A stretch of DNA of 64,000 bases from an uncultured Prevotellaceae bacterium (GCA_902774815.1 CACYJV010000008.1:1-64000), one strand, 5' to 3'; shown: positions 22,568-32,226, counted from the first letter of the stretch. Made by a program: numbers and translations. Notes: a model not told the origin generated them from the sequence alone.

Positions 22568-25500
22568 TTAGTTGGTCTTGCCCAGAATGATGTTAACCAG
22601 GGAAGTCACGTCAGCAATAGTAATGCTACCGTCCTCATTCACGTCAGCAACCTTACTATCATAGTTTTCGCTCTTACCCAGGATGATATTAACCAAAGCG
22701 GTTACGTCGGCAATCGTCACACTACCGTCGTTGTTCACATCGCCCTTCTTGTTCTCGCTATCAGCAACCTTGCGGTAGAGCTGTGGGAGGGAACCGGTTC
22801 CAGAGGTAGATGAATAGCATGCAAAGATTGGGCTACCGTTGTTAGGATTGAAGCGCATTAAGTTGCGAGTGTAGCTGCCTTGGAATTGGATTGTAGCCTC
22901 TACGGCTTCAGTCGTCTCATCCTTTGCGATGGCGATTGTTGCCTTAGCATTGTCATCGGCTTCGGTCTCTGTCTTTAAGTAGTTCTTATCGTTGCTGGCA
23001 GCATAGAGATAGCCGTCTCCCACATTGAAGTACCATGCATTGGTTTCGCCTTCGAGCGTCACCACCTGTGCATCGCTATTGGGAGTGACGGTGCCATCTG
23101 CGTTAACAGTTGCCTCTACAGCACCACGGTTATTGGTTTTCTGTTCTGTGCTCATCACGGTGGCACCATCAGCATCAACGTAAGCAATGAGCAGCTCATC
23201 TCCAGCTTTCAGCGTAGCAGCATCCGTCACAAGCTCGTACTTATCCGTACCCGGCATGACAGGCTTCTTCACCGTAATGGTGTAGCTGGCCTCTGCTGCC
23301 TTATAGGTGTCATCGCCAGCAAAGGTGGCGGTAATCGTTGCCGTTCCCTCCTTTTCGCCAATCGTAACATCACCAGTAGCCTCGACGACAGCAGCAATCT
23401 CTGCATCCGATGAGCTATATGCGACAGTCACATTATACGGATTTGTTAGTTCAGGAGCAGTGAAGTCAGCACCTGGTTCAACAGTGAAAGCGGTCTCAGC
23501 AAACGACAGTTCCGGATCTGTCAACACAGCGGGTGCTTCCTGATCTGTCAGCTTATACAGATAAACAGCCTTCTGACCAGTATAGGTACTTGACTTAAAG
23601 TAGCGAAAACGAACATTTCCTGTTGCAGAATTGTATCGAAGCACTGCACCACCTTCACCTTTTATAAGAGCATCGCCATCTTCTGTAAAACTAATTTCGT
23701 TATAGATAGCTTCTGAACTTGTATCCAAACCATTGGAGTCGCCTTTCCTACCGATGTATTGACCATTTGCAGCAAGCAAAGTATAGCCGTCGGTGGTACT
23801 TGCGATAGTGAACACCGACTTCTTATTCTGATCTGTTGCCGAGATCACATCCTCAACAATATCAACTGCTATTGAGTTGCCAGTAGCATCAAGAGTCTCA
23901 AGACTACCATCAAAGGCAAGGCCTTCAGTACCACCTTCTTTCTCGTAAACAATGAGGTAATTGCCGTCAGTCAGTTCACTTTCAGATGTTACCTTCACGA
24001 AGCTCTTACCCTCAACAACAGGTTGTTGTTCCTTTACAACGACTGTCAGGGTTGCAGTAGCAGCATTGTAAGTGTCGTTGCCGGCAAAATTAGCGGTAAT
24101 GGTGGTCGTACCAGCAGCAAGAGCTGTAATGGTTCCGTTCTCCCATGTGGCTACGGTTTCGTCGCTGTTGGTGAATGTCATCTCAAGATCTTCTGGCTGC
24201 ACGGTAAGCGTTGTGCTCTCACCGACACGCAGTGTCACCTTTGTGACAGCTTCGCCAGCCTCATTTTGGAACAGGATTTCTGGTGTTTCTTTCTGTTCTG
24301 GACGTGTCAAACTCACCAGTTGGTTGTCGGCAGCAAATTCATAGGTAGAATTGTACTTCGTGAGATTTCCATAAATAACCACTACGTCGCCCACCTTGAT
24401 ATCTTCTTCTGAGGCGAAGTTCTCACCATTGTAGCTCTTTCCACGGTAAGCCTGTAGTTGGACGGCGGTTTCCGTACCGTCGTCAGAGATGTTATAAGTG
24501 ATGTTTCCGTGTTGCGAGCTATAAGCAGTCACAATCTTCGACACAATCCCCTTTGCATAAACACCCGTTACACCAGTGCCAGCATCAATCGCTGCACGAG
24601 CCTGCGCTACCGTGTAGGGATTCTCCTCCGATGCACCAGGAGCGTTTACATCTTTAATCTCATAAACTGCTGTCACCACTCTTGAGTGAGCGCCTGAAGT
24701 CACATAGGCGATGGCCTTGATAGTCATCGACTCTTCCACGCTGATAGCTGCCGTATAAAGTGTGTTTTCATTAGTGGGTTCAGTTCCATCAGTGGTATAA
24801 TAGATGCTTGCACCCTCGGTCTCGCATGCCAGCGTGACGCTCTGTGCCTCTGTGTACTCTCCACCCTCAGGGCTAAACACAGGGGCTTCCACCGTCACTT
24901 CAGGAGCCACAATGCTCACGAGGTAATTGTTTTTGTCAAACTCGTAAATGTCGTTATATTTCTTGATATTACCGTAAATTACCACCTGTGAGCCCAGTGC
25001 GATATCGTCGATAGATTCAAAACGTTGCTCGTTAAGGTTCAGACCACCGAACACCTCAAACTGATCTGTTGTCGTTCCGTCCTCTGAAATCCAATAGGTG
25101 ATAGAACCATAATTGCTATTATAACTGTCTATCTGCGACACGATTCCTTTCACATACACGCCCGTCACACCCGTGCCAGCAACAATAGCTGCGCGGGCCT
25201 GAGCAACAGTGTAGGGGCTACCTGCGGACCCTGGCACGTTGGGGTCACTATTGATAACCTTCAGTTCATAGGAATCTGAAGACCCCCGATACAAACCTTC
25301 TTCTCCTTCATAGGATGCAGTAAATTTCACCGTGCCGGCACTAACAAGTGTAACGGTTCCATCAGCAGCGATTGTAGCCACTTCGTCGTTGTCACCGCTC
25401 CATGTTACCATGGCACCATCAATAATGCCACTTGCCGTTGACACGCTTGCGGTCAGCTGGCCTGCCGCAGTACTGGTGTAAACATCGGTGTTCGTAATGC

Positions 25501-26017
25501 CAGAGGCATCGATGGTGGTAGTAGTTGCCGAGACTGGATTATCGGGACTAGGTGTATAATTGATTACAATCTGAGAAATTCTGACTTGAACGTTAGTTGT
25601 GTTAGCATTGCTGACGACGAATTCGGAACTATTAATCTCGTACACTCCGTTATTACCAGAAACAGCATTACCGTCAACATGAACAGAAGCATTACTATAA
25701 TTGTCGCCTGTAAATGTAATTTCTATAGAATTAATCGTAGCATCAGTTAAAGTTGAGACAGTTAGGGTGTTTCCGCCATTTTCCGCATAATACAGGCGTA
25801 AATCTCCAGCCTTATTAAGACCTGGGTAGTTTTGATTCCCTCCTTTTGCTCCTACCACAGACCATTCTTCCTCGTTAAGTCCTAACAGGGCAGCGTCATT
25901 CTCGCCCGTCATGTTTGTTGTAACTCCACTGTACTTTAACGTCACAGTATCGCCCCATGCCATGCTCGCCACTGCCAATAGTAGTAGCGTGCTGAATAAA
26001 CGTAATTGTTTGATCAT
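22568..26017 (-). CDS. Large secreted multidomain protein with dockerin-like end
   Basis: 1149 residues with a signal peptide (cleavage near SMAWG). Visible parts: an N-terminal beta-sandwich; bacterial Ig-like repeats (several DATVAT/AGTTTITA segments); two copies of an OB-fold-like domain beginning NPYTVAQARAAIDAGTG and SPYTVAQARAAIVAGTG; between them a chitobiase-type domain (YYTTDGTEPT); and a C-terminal pair of dockerin type I repeats (GDVNNDGSVTIADVTALVN and DVNEDGSITIADVTSLVN), each with a calcium-loop DxNxDG. No catalytic motif is recognised. The dockerin-like pair stands where neighbours carry sorting tails, so it may anchor or sort the protein. Likely surface-exposed and possibly polysaccharide-associated. 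Confidence 0.75.
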   Translation of the reverse strand: MIKQLRLFSTLLLLAVASMAWGDTVTLKYSGVTTNMTGENDAALLGLNEEEWSVVGAKGGNQNYPGLNKAGDLRLYYAENGGNTLTVSTLTDATINSIEITFTGDNYSNASVHVDGNAVSGNNGVYEINSSEFVVSNANTTNVQVRISQIVINYTPSPDNPVSATTTTIDASGITNTDVYTSTAAGQLTASVSTASGIIDGAMVTWSGDNDEVATIAADGTVTLVSAGTVKFTASYEGEEGLYRGSSDSYELKVINSDPNVPGSAGSPYTVAQARAAIVAGTGVTGVYVKGIVSQIDSYNSNYGSITYWISEDGTTTDQFEVFGGLNLNEQRFESIDDIALGSQVVIYGNIKKYNDIYEFDKNNYLVSIVAPEVTVEAPVFSPEGGEYTEAQSVTLACETEGASIYYTTDGTEPTNENTLYTAAISVEESMTIKAIAYVTSGAHSRVVTAVYEIKDVNAPGASEENPYTVAQARAAIDAGTGVTGVYAKGIVSKIVTAYSSQHGNITYNISDDGTETAVQLQAYRGKSYNGENFASEEDIKVGDVVVIYGNLTKYNSTYEFAADNQLVSLTRPEQKETPEILFQNEAGEAVTKVTLRVGESTTLTVQPEDLEMTFTNSDETVATWENGTITALAAGTTTITANFAGNDTYNAATATLTVVVKEQQPVVEGKSFVKVTSESELTDGNYLIVYEKEGGTEGLAFDGSLETLDATGNSIAVDIVEDVISATDQNKKSVFTIASTTDGYTLLAANGQYIGRKGDSNGLDTSSEAIYNEISFTEDGDALIKGEGGAVLRYNSATGNVRFRYFKSSTYTGQKAVYLYKLTDQEAPAVLTDPELSFAETAFTVEPGADFTAPELTNPYNVTVAYSSSDAEIAAVVEATGDVTIGEKEGTATITATFAGDDTYKAAEASYTITVKKPVMPGTDKYELVTDAATLKAGDELLIAYVDADGATVMSTEQKTNNRGAVEATVNADGTVTPNSDAQVVTLEGETNAWYFNVGDGYLYAASNDKNYLKTETEADDNAKATIAIAKDETTEAVEATIQFQGSYTRNLMRFNPNNGSPIFACYSSTSGTGSLPQLYRKVADSENKKGDVNNDGSVTIADVTALVNIILGKSENYDSKVADVNEDGSITIADVTSLVNIILGKTN

Positions 26018-26116
26018 AAATGTTTGTTTTTTGTTATTATGTTATTTATTAAAATTCTATTTCCAGATTGTTCTTTGTGGGTTGGAGGGGATGAGGATTA
26101 TGCCCACGCCAACAAC

Positions 26117-26155
26117 ACGCACGGGCGCGCCCATGCGTAATCGGTTGCAAAGTTA
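26117..26155 (-). promoter_or_regulatory. -7 element and GC palindrome in the leader of the dockerin-like gene
   Basis: TAACTTTG lies at 26148-26155 (minus); no clear -33. Just downstream in the leader, 26117-26138 is a 22-bp palindrome (core GGGCGCGCCC, one mismatched pair). It could fold early in the RNA about 100 nt before the start codon. Confidence 0.45.
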
Positions 26156-26210
26156 ATAAAAAAATACATCACAGAGGTAATCAATAACGTTAAATAAGCG
26201 TAACACGTTG

Positions 26211-27566
26211 TTATTTAACGATTATCTTCTTATTACCAATGATGTAGATGCCGGGTTGCAAAAGGCTTTGGTTGAAGGTTGAAGGTGAAATTTTTCGGCC
26301 TTGCAAATCGCTGATGGCATGAGGAGTGGTGTCCTCTGAAGTGATAGTAGCGATGCCACTAATTATTTCTCCACCTATTGAGAAACCTCTGATGTCGCCG
26401 GCAATACCTTCAGGCACGGCCAGAAAAGCCTTGTGAGCAGCATTCTTCAGACTAGAACCGTCGCCAGGATTACGGCTCCAATAGAAACCGATGGTTCCTG
26501 GAGCGTTGTTGTTCAGCGTGAGCAGATAGTATTTGTATCCAGAATCGCTGACGACCTCTTCGATATCAGTTCCTCGAAGCATATTGGCATCGTCTTTTTC
26601 ACCCTGACGCGTAGTTACAGCAAATTCGTAGGCTTTAGCTTCTGTTGCTTTCAGCACGACACCTGTGGCTGACGGAATGGCATCACGAGTTGAATAGCGA
26701 TGCCCGACAACAAGTCTGCCTTCGCTTACATGGTAGGTATATGCCTCTAAATCGTCAGGTACCACCAGCGACTTGTCGCCATAATAAAGTGTTGCGTAGT
26801 AGTGACCATCGTAGGCGGTCTTCTCGGAAAGCTCCACGCTGACGTGTTCGGCTGCTACTACACTGATAGTATAGCTTGCCGTGCCTTCTCGGAAGACATC
26901 GTCACCTGGATAGTTGGCATATACTCTCACCATACCTTCCAGTTCGCCTATCGTTACCTCGCCCGTGGATGTGTTGACAGCTGCCACCTCCGTACTGCCA
27001 TCCTGGCTGAAACTGATTCGTGTTGGATCGATGCCATCGGCATAGGTCAGTTGTGGCGGTGTGAAGTCGCTGAGAGGTTCAACGGTGAAGTTGATTTTGC
27101 TGAATGCCAATTGTGGATTTTTCAGCTCTACACTTCCATTGGGAATATAAGTGACGGTGATACTGGCAAATCGCAATTGATGGCCATCTGCAAGAATCTC
27201 CACTTTCTTAGCTCTACCGGTCCATGTTCCTGTGCTGCCATTGCTGGTGTATTTCCCTTCGGTAATCTTTGCATTCTCAGGTCCACCCTCTTTGCGCTCA
27301 ATCCTTGTGCAGTTGAGCGTGATATTGGTAATGACACCCACGGAAGTAGAGATGGTTAGCGTCTGATTTGCGAATAGTCGCATATGGTCAGAATAGACAG
27401 ATCCACCGGAAAAGTCGGCCTTGATACTGTCCTTCTTGAGCATGTAAGGTTCGCTGGTAATGCTTGGGTCGGCATCTTCGACCGTGAACGTTACCTCATC
27501 GGCCATACCGATGACAGGCCAAACGAGAATCAGCAGACTAATGAGTATGCGGAACGTATGTTTCAT
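26211..27566 (-). CDS. Secreted beta-sandwich/Ig-like protein with sorting tail
   Basis: 451 residues with a signal peptide (cleavage near GMADE). The N-terminal beta-domain and the following Ig-like segment (LAFSKINFTVEPLSDFTPPQLTY ... GTASYTISVV) are related to parts of the 22568-26017 protein upstream (LSFAETAFTVEPGADFTAP), so the two genes are diverged relatives. The end (ISDLQGRKI ... LQPGIYIIGNKKIIVK) is a C-terminal sorting signal instead of a dockerin pair. No enzymatic motif is recognised. A -7 element TATTTTTG lies at 27593-27600 without a clear -33. Confidence 0.7.
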   Translation of the reverse strand: MKHTFRILISLLILVWPVIGMADEVTFTVEDADPSITSEPYMLKKDSIKADFSGGSVYSDHMRLFANQTLTISTSVGVITNITLNCTRIERKEGGPENAKITEGKYTSNGSTGTWTGRAKKVEILADGHQLRFASITVTYIPNGSVELKNPQLAFSKINFTVEPLSDFTPPQLTYADGIDPTRISFSQDGSTEVAAVNTSTGEVTIGELEGMVRVYANYPGDDVFREGTASYTISVVAAEHVSVELSEKTAYDGHYYATLYYGDKSLVVPDDLEAYTYHVSEGRLVVGHRYSTRDAIPSATGVVLKATEAKAYEFAVTTRQGEKDDANMLRGTDIEEVVSDSGYKYYLLTLNNNAPGTIGFYWSRNPGDGSSLKNAAHKAFLAVPEGIAGDIRGFSIGGEIISGIATITSEDTTPHAISDLQGRKISPSTFNQSLLQPGIYIIGNKKIIVK

Positions 27567-27879
27567 GATGCAGTTAGATTCTATTCTGACTGCAAAAATA
27601 CAAAAATTCTTTGAAATAGCCCTTCAAACGAGGAGATTTTTATCTTCAGTTTCTGCTTGTTTTCCAATTTTGGGAAACTATTAGCTCTGTAATATCTTTG
27701 CTATTTGCATGTTCCATAGTTTTCTATAATAACAAAAAAAGGGGCTCCGCTGAGTCCCAATCTACTTAACCTTAAATCTAATACCATGAAAAACACGATG
27801 CAAAGATACTGGTTTCCCTTCACATCGTGTACTGTTTCAGCCCGTAAATGAGGCAATTAGCCGGATTTCTTGACCTATG
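27567..27879. other. Intergenic region with -7 element and second small RNA unit
   Basis: Contains the -7 element of the 26211-27566 gene (27593-27600) and the small RNA copy 2 with its terminator and promoter (27734-27808). Nothing else is seen. Confidence 0.6.
27734..27796 (-). ncRNA. Putative ~60-nt small RNA, copy 2
   Basis: The -7 box TATCTTTG (27801-27808, minus), conserved body with GTATTAGATTTAAGGTTAA, a terminator hairpin GGGACTC-AGCG-GAGCCC and seven T (27734-27740). Compared with copy 1 the stem has changed sequence but kept pairing and loop, as expected for a structured RNA. The -33 region is weaker than in copy 1. A plus-strand ATGAAAAACAC is present in both copies, but the frame after it is 7 codons in one and 20 in the other, so a conserved peptide is unlikely. 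Confidence 0.55.
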
Positions 27880-30800
27880 TCAAGGCAGTTCAATCACGCC
27901 TTTTTGCTTCTTTCCGTCCATTAAGATTCGCAGCGGTCGGGCGAAGCGGACGTGACGCAGATAGTCGGTTTCCATTACAGCAGGCATTTGGTCGAGTACG
28001 TCCTTCCTGAACATATCTCCTCTTCCCTCTGATGAGGGGGTGGGTGCTATATTGAAATAACCGACACCAAACGACGTTAGGTTTTGGAAGAAATGGGTTC
28101 CTTGTGAGGGGTCTATGCGATAGTTTTTCAATTCTACCTCTATTATAATACGCGCGCACGCGATGTGCGGCCACTTCACAGGTATGCCTAACCAAGGGTC
28201 GCTAGATCCCCATCGGCCTGGTCCGATGAGTACGTAGCCAGATCCCATATCCATGAATTGTCTGTTCACTTCGTCTATTTCAGCTGCAATAGCATGGTTG
28301 TTAACTGCCGAGAAATCATCGCCTGCCTTCACATAGACCACGTCGACGACATCGTCGATGATACCGTGTCCCAATGCATTCGTTGAGCGCACTAAAAGAT
28401 GGTCGTCGTTGATGGCATCAAGGTCTTCGTCAAGCATAAGCATTGAGTCGACAATGGGACGTATCTGCAGCAGGTAGAAGTCGGCTATATGTTCGTCGTC
28501 ACTTCCTTGTGCGCCTTTGTTCAGAAGGTTGCAGGCAAACTCAATCTCCACTGGTCGCTTCATGGCATCAGCACCATAGCGCATCGACATCTGCAACAAC
28601 TCCGGTAATGGCATGATGCCGTGCTGAAGTACGCCACTGAAGCTAATTACCTTGCGGCCACCCTCGTAGAGACCGTCGCGGATAATCTGGTCGTAAGGGT
28701 CGTAAGTCGATGCGATGCCACGTAGCGCTTGATCCTTGTCGGCATCTTTCACCTTTAAGTTCAGTATGTTGAATCCATCGTCCACCTTGAAGTCTGTACC
28801 CACATGTTTCATGTCCAGCGCATAGAAGCGTGTCTGCGTCTCGCGCAGCGCTATCTCCATGTCGCTCATCTGTAACACCTGTGTAGGATGATAAGGCGAA
28901 ACGCGCAACGTCTGTCCGCCGTCTACAATATACTTACCTAGTCCCAATGCCAGCGAGGCGATGCCTTCTTCGGCCAGTTCATCGCCGATGGGGTAGTAGT
29001 TCAGCGATCGCAGTACACCCGAGAAAGTCGGATAGTAACGGTCTCCGTATTCCTGTCCCACCACTTCTTGCAGGATGACGGCCATCTTCTCTTGGTCAAT
29101 GACGTTCGAAGTAGCTGCCATGTAAGCCTTTGAGTCGCGGTAGTAAACCGATGCATAGACGCTCTTGATGGCTGCTGCCAGCATTTGCAGCATCTCGTAT
29201 TTATCTTCCAGCCATGGAATCATGTAGGTGGCGTAAACACCAGCGAATGGCTGGTAGTGGGCATCTTCCAGCAACGAACTAGAACGGATGGCGATAGGTG
29301 CGTGTGTGGCTTCGAAGAAAGCGAAGAAGTCGGCAATGAATGCATCGGGCAGTTGTGCCTTGAGAAAGTGTTGCAGAATCTCATCGTCAGGAGCGTCGCT
29401 CAGCGCAATAGGGTAGAGGTTGTTCTGTTCCATAAATTGGTCGAACACGTCTGTGCATAGAACAACGGTCTTCGGTATCTGTACCCGTACGCCTGGCACC
29501 TCGCGAAACTCTGGATGGCGCTTGATGACACTGTCCAGGAATGCCAGTCCACGTCCCTTTCCGCCAAGTGAACCGTCACCGATACGTGCAAAGTGGGCGT
29601 ATCGGTCGAAGCGGCCACGGTCGAATACGGCTACGATACCTAGGTTTTTCATGTGGCGATATTGCACGATGGCATCAAAGATGATTTGCCGGTGGGCATC
29701 TACGTCCTGCAATTTATGCCAAGTCACTGTCTTCAGGAACCGCGATACAGGAAAGATGGCTCTCGCGGTAAGCCATCGGCTCATGTGGTTGCGAGAGATG
29801 TGGTAGAGCATGGAGTCGTTCGGAATCTTGAAGATGATGTCCTGCAGTTCCTTCAGGTTGCTCACGCGGGCAATTTCCTGCCTCGTCTTAGGGTCACGGA
29901 AGATGAAGTCGCCGAAACCCATGTGTTCTTCAAGGATGTGACGCAGGTCAAGGCTCATCTTCTTTGAGTTCTTGTCAACGAAATGAAAGCCCTCGGCCTC
30001 TGCCTTCTCACGGTTACTGCTCTCGGAACTCTCCATAATCAAGGGCACATACTCGTCTTGTTGACGGATGGCACGCAGCAGTTTCAAACCAGCTTCGGCA
30101 TCGTTTTCAATGCCAGAAAGTCCCTCACCCGAACGCGATAGTGCCGATGCCGCACGCAGGGGGAATCGCACGTCGCTGATTACGCCCAATACATTGTCGT
30201 GGAACTGCTCGTAGACAGTCCATGCTTCCTCATAGCTTCGTGCCAGTACCACCTTGGGACGGCCTCGCATTCGCATAGTGGCAGCATGGCGGTTCAGTGC
30301 CTCTGTCGAGAAGCGCTGGCTCTGTTGCAGCAGGTAGTTGTAGAGGTGGGGTAGGATAGAGGAGTAGAAGCGCACCGAGTCTTCTACCAACAAAATGAGT
30401 TGTACGCCTGCCTCCTGAATGTCGTGTTCCAGGTTCATTCGGTCCTCTATCAGCTTGATGATGGAAAGGATTAGATTGGTGTTGCCCAACCAGCAGAAAA
30501 CGTAGTCAAAGATTGACAGGTCTTCGTCCTGCATGCGGCGGGTAATGCCATGGGAGAAAGGCGTCAGAACCACGCAACGCACGTCGGGGTGTTCAGCCTT
30601 GATCTGGCGTGCCACTGAAAAAGCATCGTTATCGGCATTACCAGGCATAGCTATCACCAGGTCAATGTTCATGGTTTCCATTACCTCATGTGCCTCTTCG
30701 ATGGTCGAAACCTGTGTGAACGAAGGCGGATAGCGTAGGCCAAGCTCCATATACTCATTGTAGATCTTCTCGTCCACACGTCCATCTTCCTCCAACATGA

Positions 30801-30918
30801 AGGCATCGTAGGGATTAGCCACGATCAACACGTTGTAGATGCGTCGCATCATCAGGTTTACGAACGTAACGTCTTTCAGCAGAAACTTGCTCCAGGGTTG
30901 CGGGTTATTTGACTCCAT
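27880..30918 (-). CDS. Receiver-domain/PEP-synthase-like ATP-grasp fusion protein
   Basis: The chosen start MESNNPQPW (ATG 30918) lies downstream of a -7 element (30945-30952) that is inside the longer open frame. Residues about 25-160 form a receiver-like fold without a clear acceptor. Residues 172-330 form a second receiver with the acidic pair Glu179/Asp180, acceptor Asp249 (GVISDVRFP) and Lys316. From about 440 a PEP-synthase/PPDK N-terminal ATP-grasp domain follows (GGKGRG 452-457; IAIRSSSLLED near 542-552). The phosphohistidine swivel domain and the PEP-binding barrel of true PEP synthase are absent, so it should not make PEP alone. A GC-rich repeat (28017-28052) encodes APTPSSEGRG near the C terminus. 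Widespread in Bacteroidales with unknown role. Confidence 0.75.
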   Translation of the reverse strand: MESNNPQPWSKFLLKDVTFVNLMMRRIYNVLIVANPYDAFMLEEDGRVDEKIYNEYMELGLRYPPSFTQVSTIEEAHEVMETMNIDLVIAMPGNADNDAFSVARQIKAEHPDVRCVVLTPFSHGITRRMQDEDLSIFDYVFCWLGNTNLILSIIKLIEDRMNLEHDIQEAGVQLILLVEDSVRFYSSILPHLYNYLLQQSQRFSTEALNRHAATMRMRGRPKVVLARSYEEAWTVYEQFHDNVLGVISDVRFPLRAASALSRSGEGLSGIENDAEAGLKLLRAIRQQDEYVPLIMESSESSNREKAEAEGFHFVDKNSKKMSLDLRHILEEHMGFGDFIFRDPKTRQEIARVSNLKELQDIIFKIPNDSMLYHISRNHMSRWLTARAIFPVSRFLKTVTWHKLQDVDAHRQIIFDAIVQYRHMKNLGIVAVFDRGRFDRYAHFARIGDGSLGGKGRGLAFLDSVIKRHPEFREVPGVRVQIPKTVVLCTDVFDQFMEQNNLYPIALSDAPDDEILQHFLKAQLPDAFIADFFAFFEATHAPIAIRSSSLLEDAHYQPFAGVYATYMIPWLEDKYEMLQMLAAAIKSVYASVYYRDSKAYMAATSNVIDQEKMAVILQEVVGQEYGDRYYPTFSGVLRSLNYYPIGDELAEEGIASLALGLGKYIVDGGQTLRVSPYHPTQVLQMSDMEIALRETQTRFYALDMKHVGTDFKVDDGFNILNLKVKDADKDQALRGIASTYDPYDQIIRDGLYEGGRKVISFSGVLQHGIMPLPELLQMSMRYGADAMKRPVEIEFACNLLNKGAQGSDDEHIADFYLLQIRPIVDSMLMLDEDLDAINDDHLLVRSTNALGHGIIDDVVDVVYVKAGDDFSAVNNHAIAAEIDEVNRQFMDMGSGYVLIGPGRWGSSDPWLGIPVKWPHIACARIIIEVELKNYRIDPSQGTHFFQNLTSFGVGYFNIAPTPSSEGRGDMFRKDVLDQMPAVMETDYLRHVRFARPLRILMDGKKQKGVIELP
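28017..28052. repeat. GC-rich repeat remnant inside the PEP-synthase-like gene
   Basis: CTCTTCCCTCTGATGAGGGG followed by GTGGGTG, read in frame as APTPSSEGRG. Same family as 48957-49073. Confidence 0.45.
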
Positions 30919-31033
30919 AGACAGTTTGTTTACAATAATGCTTGCAAATTTAATCAAAATTCTCCACATTTCTGCTCTGCCAGTGCAAGAAATCTTCCTC
31001 TGCAGGAAAGAATTCTTTGCAAACAGCTTATAG

Positions 31034-31075
31034 CGTGGCTCGCCAAATCACATCTTCGCATGCGATTTGGCTCAC
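31034..31075. repeat. Long imperfect inverted repeat between divergent genes
   Basis: Arms GCCAAATC-A-CAT (31042-31053) and ATG-C-GATTTGGC (31060-31071), 6-nt loop, and outer CGTG/CACG pairing. It lies about 75 bp upstream of the fba promoter and could be a regulator site for either gene. Confidence 0.5.
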
Positions 31076-31146
31076 GTCTAGCCTGTTCAAGCATGTGATA
31101 ATGATAAACTTAACCTTGAAATAATCATAAAAAAGTGGCGGAATGC

Positions 31147-31177
31147 TTTGTAATGCGAAAAGAAATGAGTAATTTTG
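31147..31177 (+). promoter_or_regulatory. fba promoter
   Basis: TTTG (31147-31150), 19-bp spacer, TAATTTTG (31170-31177): a full consensus match. The start of transcription near 31183 rules out translation from the upstream in-frame ATG 31175 and supports ATG 31220. Confidence 0.8.
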
Positions 31178-31219
31178 CAATCGCAAATGAATTTTTTAGG
31201 TATTAATTCTTATACAATT

Positions 31220-32224
31220 ATGGTAAACTACAAAGATTTAGGTCTCGTCAACACACGAGAAATGTTCAAGAGAGCCGTTGCTGGAGGTTATGCTATTCCC
31301 GCATTCAACTTTAACACAATGGAACAGATGCAAGCCATCGTTCAGGCTGCAGTGGAAACTAAGTCGCCTGTGATCATGCAGGTGTCGAAGGGCGCACGCA
31401 ACTATGCCAACGCTACCATCCTTCGCTATATGGCTGAGGGCGCTGTGGCTTATGCCAAGGAGTTGGGCTGCGAGCATCCCGAAATTGTGCTCCATCTGGA
31501 TCATGGCGATAGCTTTGAGCTCTGCAAGGACTGCATTGACATGGGCTTCTCGTCGGTGATGTACGACGGCAGTTCACTGCCTTACGAGGAGAATATCAAG
31601 ATTTCTCGTCAGGTGGTAGAGTATGCTCACAAGTTTGATGTTACCGTAGAGTGTGAACTTGGCGTGCTTGCAGGTGTTGAAGACGAGGTGGTAGCTGAGG
31701 AAAGCCACTACACCAAGCCTGAGGAAGTCATCGACTTCGCTACTCGTACTGGTTGCGACTCGCTGGCCATCAGTATCGGTACCAGCCATGGCGCTTATAA
31801 GTTCAAGCCCGAGCAGTGCACTCGCGACCCGAAGACGGGTAAGCTGGTGCCGCCGCCACTGGCCTTCGACGTGCTGGCTGAGATTGAGAAGAAACTGCCC
31901 GGATTCCCCATCGTGCTGCATGGCTCGAGCTCGGTGCCCCAGGACGAAGTGGACACCATCAACAAGTATGGCGGCAACCTGCCCGACGCTGTGGGTATTC
32001 CCGAGGAGCAGCTGCGCAAGGCCTCGAAGAGCGCCGTCTGCAAGATCAACATCGACTCCGACAGTCGTCTTGCCATGACCGCAGCCATCCGCAAGTACCT
32101 GGCAGAGCATCCTGATCACTTCGATCCTCGCCAGTATCTGAAACCCGCTCGCGAGAACATGAAGAAGATGTACATCCACAAGATCAAGGAAGTGCTCGGC
32201 AGCGACGGTAAGCTGGCAGAGTAA
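31220..32224 (+). CDS. fba: Class II fructose-bisphosphate aldolase
   Basis: A cytoplasmic zinc aldolase of glycolysis and gluconeogenesis, splitting fructose 1,6-bisphosphate into DHAP and glyceraldehyde 3-phosphate. Start at ATG 31220 (MVNYKDLGLVNTREMFKRA), set by the promoter position. Class II signatures are present: LHLDHGDSFELCKDCIDMGF with the zinc-binding His, the acidic ECELGVLAGVEDEV stretch, the TSHGAYKF His, and HGSSSVPQDEV with the second phosphate/zinc site. The 334-residue length suits the family. It is monocistronic, followed by a bidirectional terminator. Confidence 0.96.
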   Translation: MVNYKDLGLVNTREMFKRAVAGGYAIPAFNFNTMEQMQAIVQAAVETKSPVIMQVSKGARNYANATILRYMAEGAVAYAKELGCEHPEIVLHLDHGDSFELCKDCIDMGFSSVMYDGSSLPYEENIKISRQVVEYAHKFDVTVECELGVLAGVEDEVVAEESHYTKPEEVIDFATRTGCDSLAISIGTSHGAYKFKPEQCTRDPKTGKLVPPPLAFDVLAEIEKKLPGFPIVLHGSSSVPQDEVDTINKYGGNLPDAVGIPEEQLRKASKSAVCKINIDSDSRLAMTAAIRKYLAEHPDHFDPRQYLKPARENMKKMYIHKIKEVLGSDGKLAE

Positions 32225-32226
32225 AG

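Larger units (their letters stand above)
30919..31219. other. Divergent promoter region between the PEP-synthase-like gene and fba
   Basis: Holds a minus -7 element TAAATTTG (30945-30952), a long inverted repeat (31034-31075) and the fba promoter (31147-31177). No small gene is seen. Confidence 0.6.

Noticed and set aside
27880..30918. Annotation as phosphoenolpyruvate synthase (ppsA)
   Set aside because: The His swivel and PEP/pyruvate barrel domains are missing, so the enzymatic name is not justified.
31175..31219. Longer fba product from ATG 31175
   Set aside because: This ATG lies inside the promoter's -7 box and the added residues are not found in class II aldolases.
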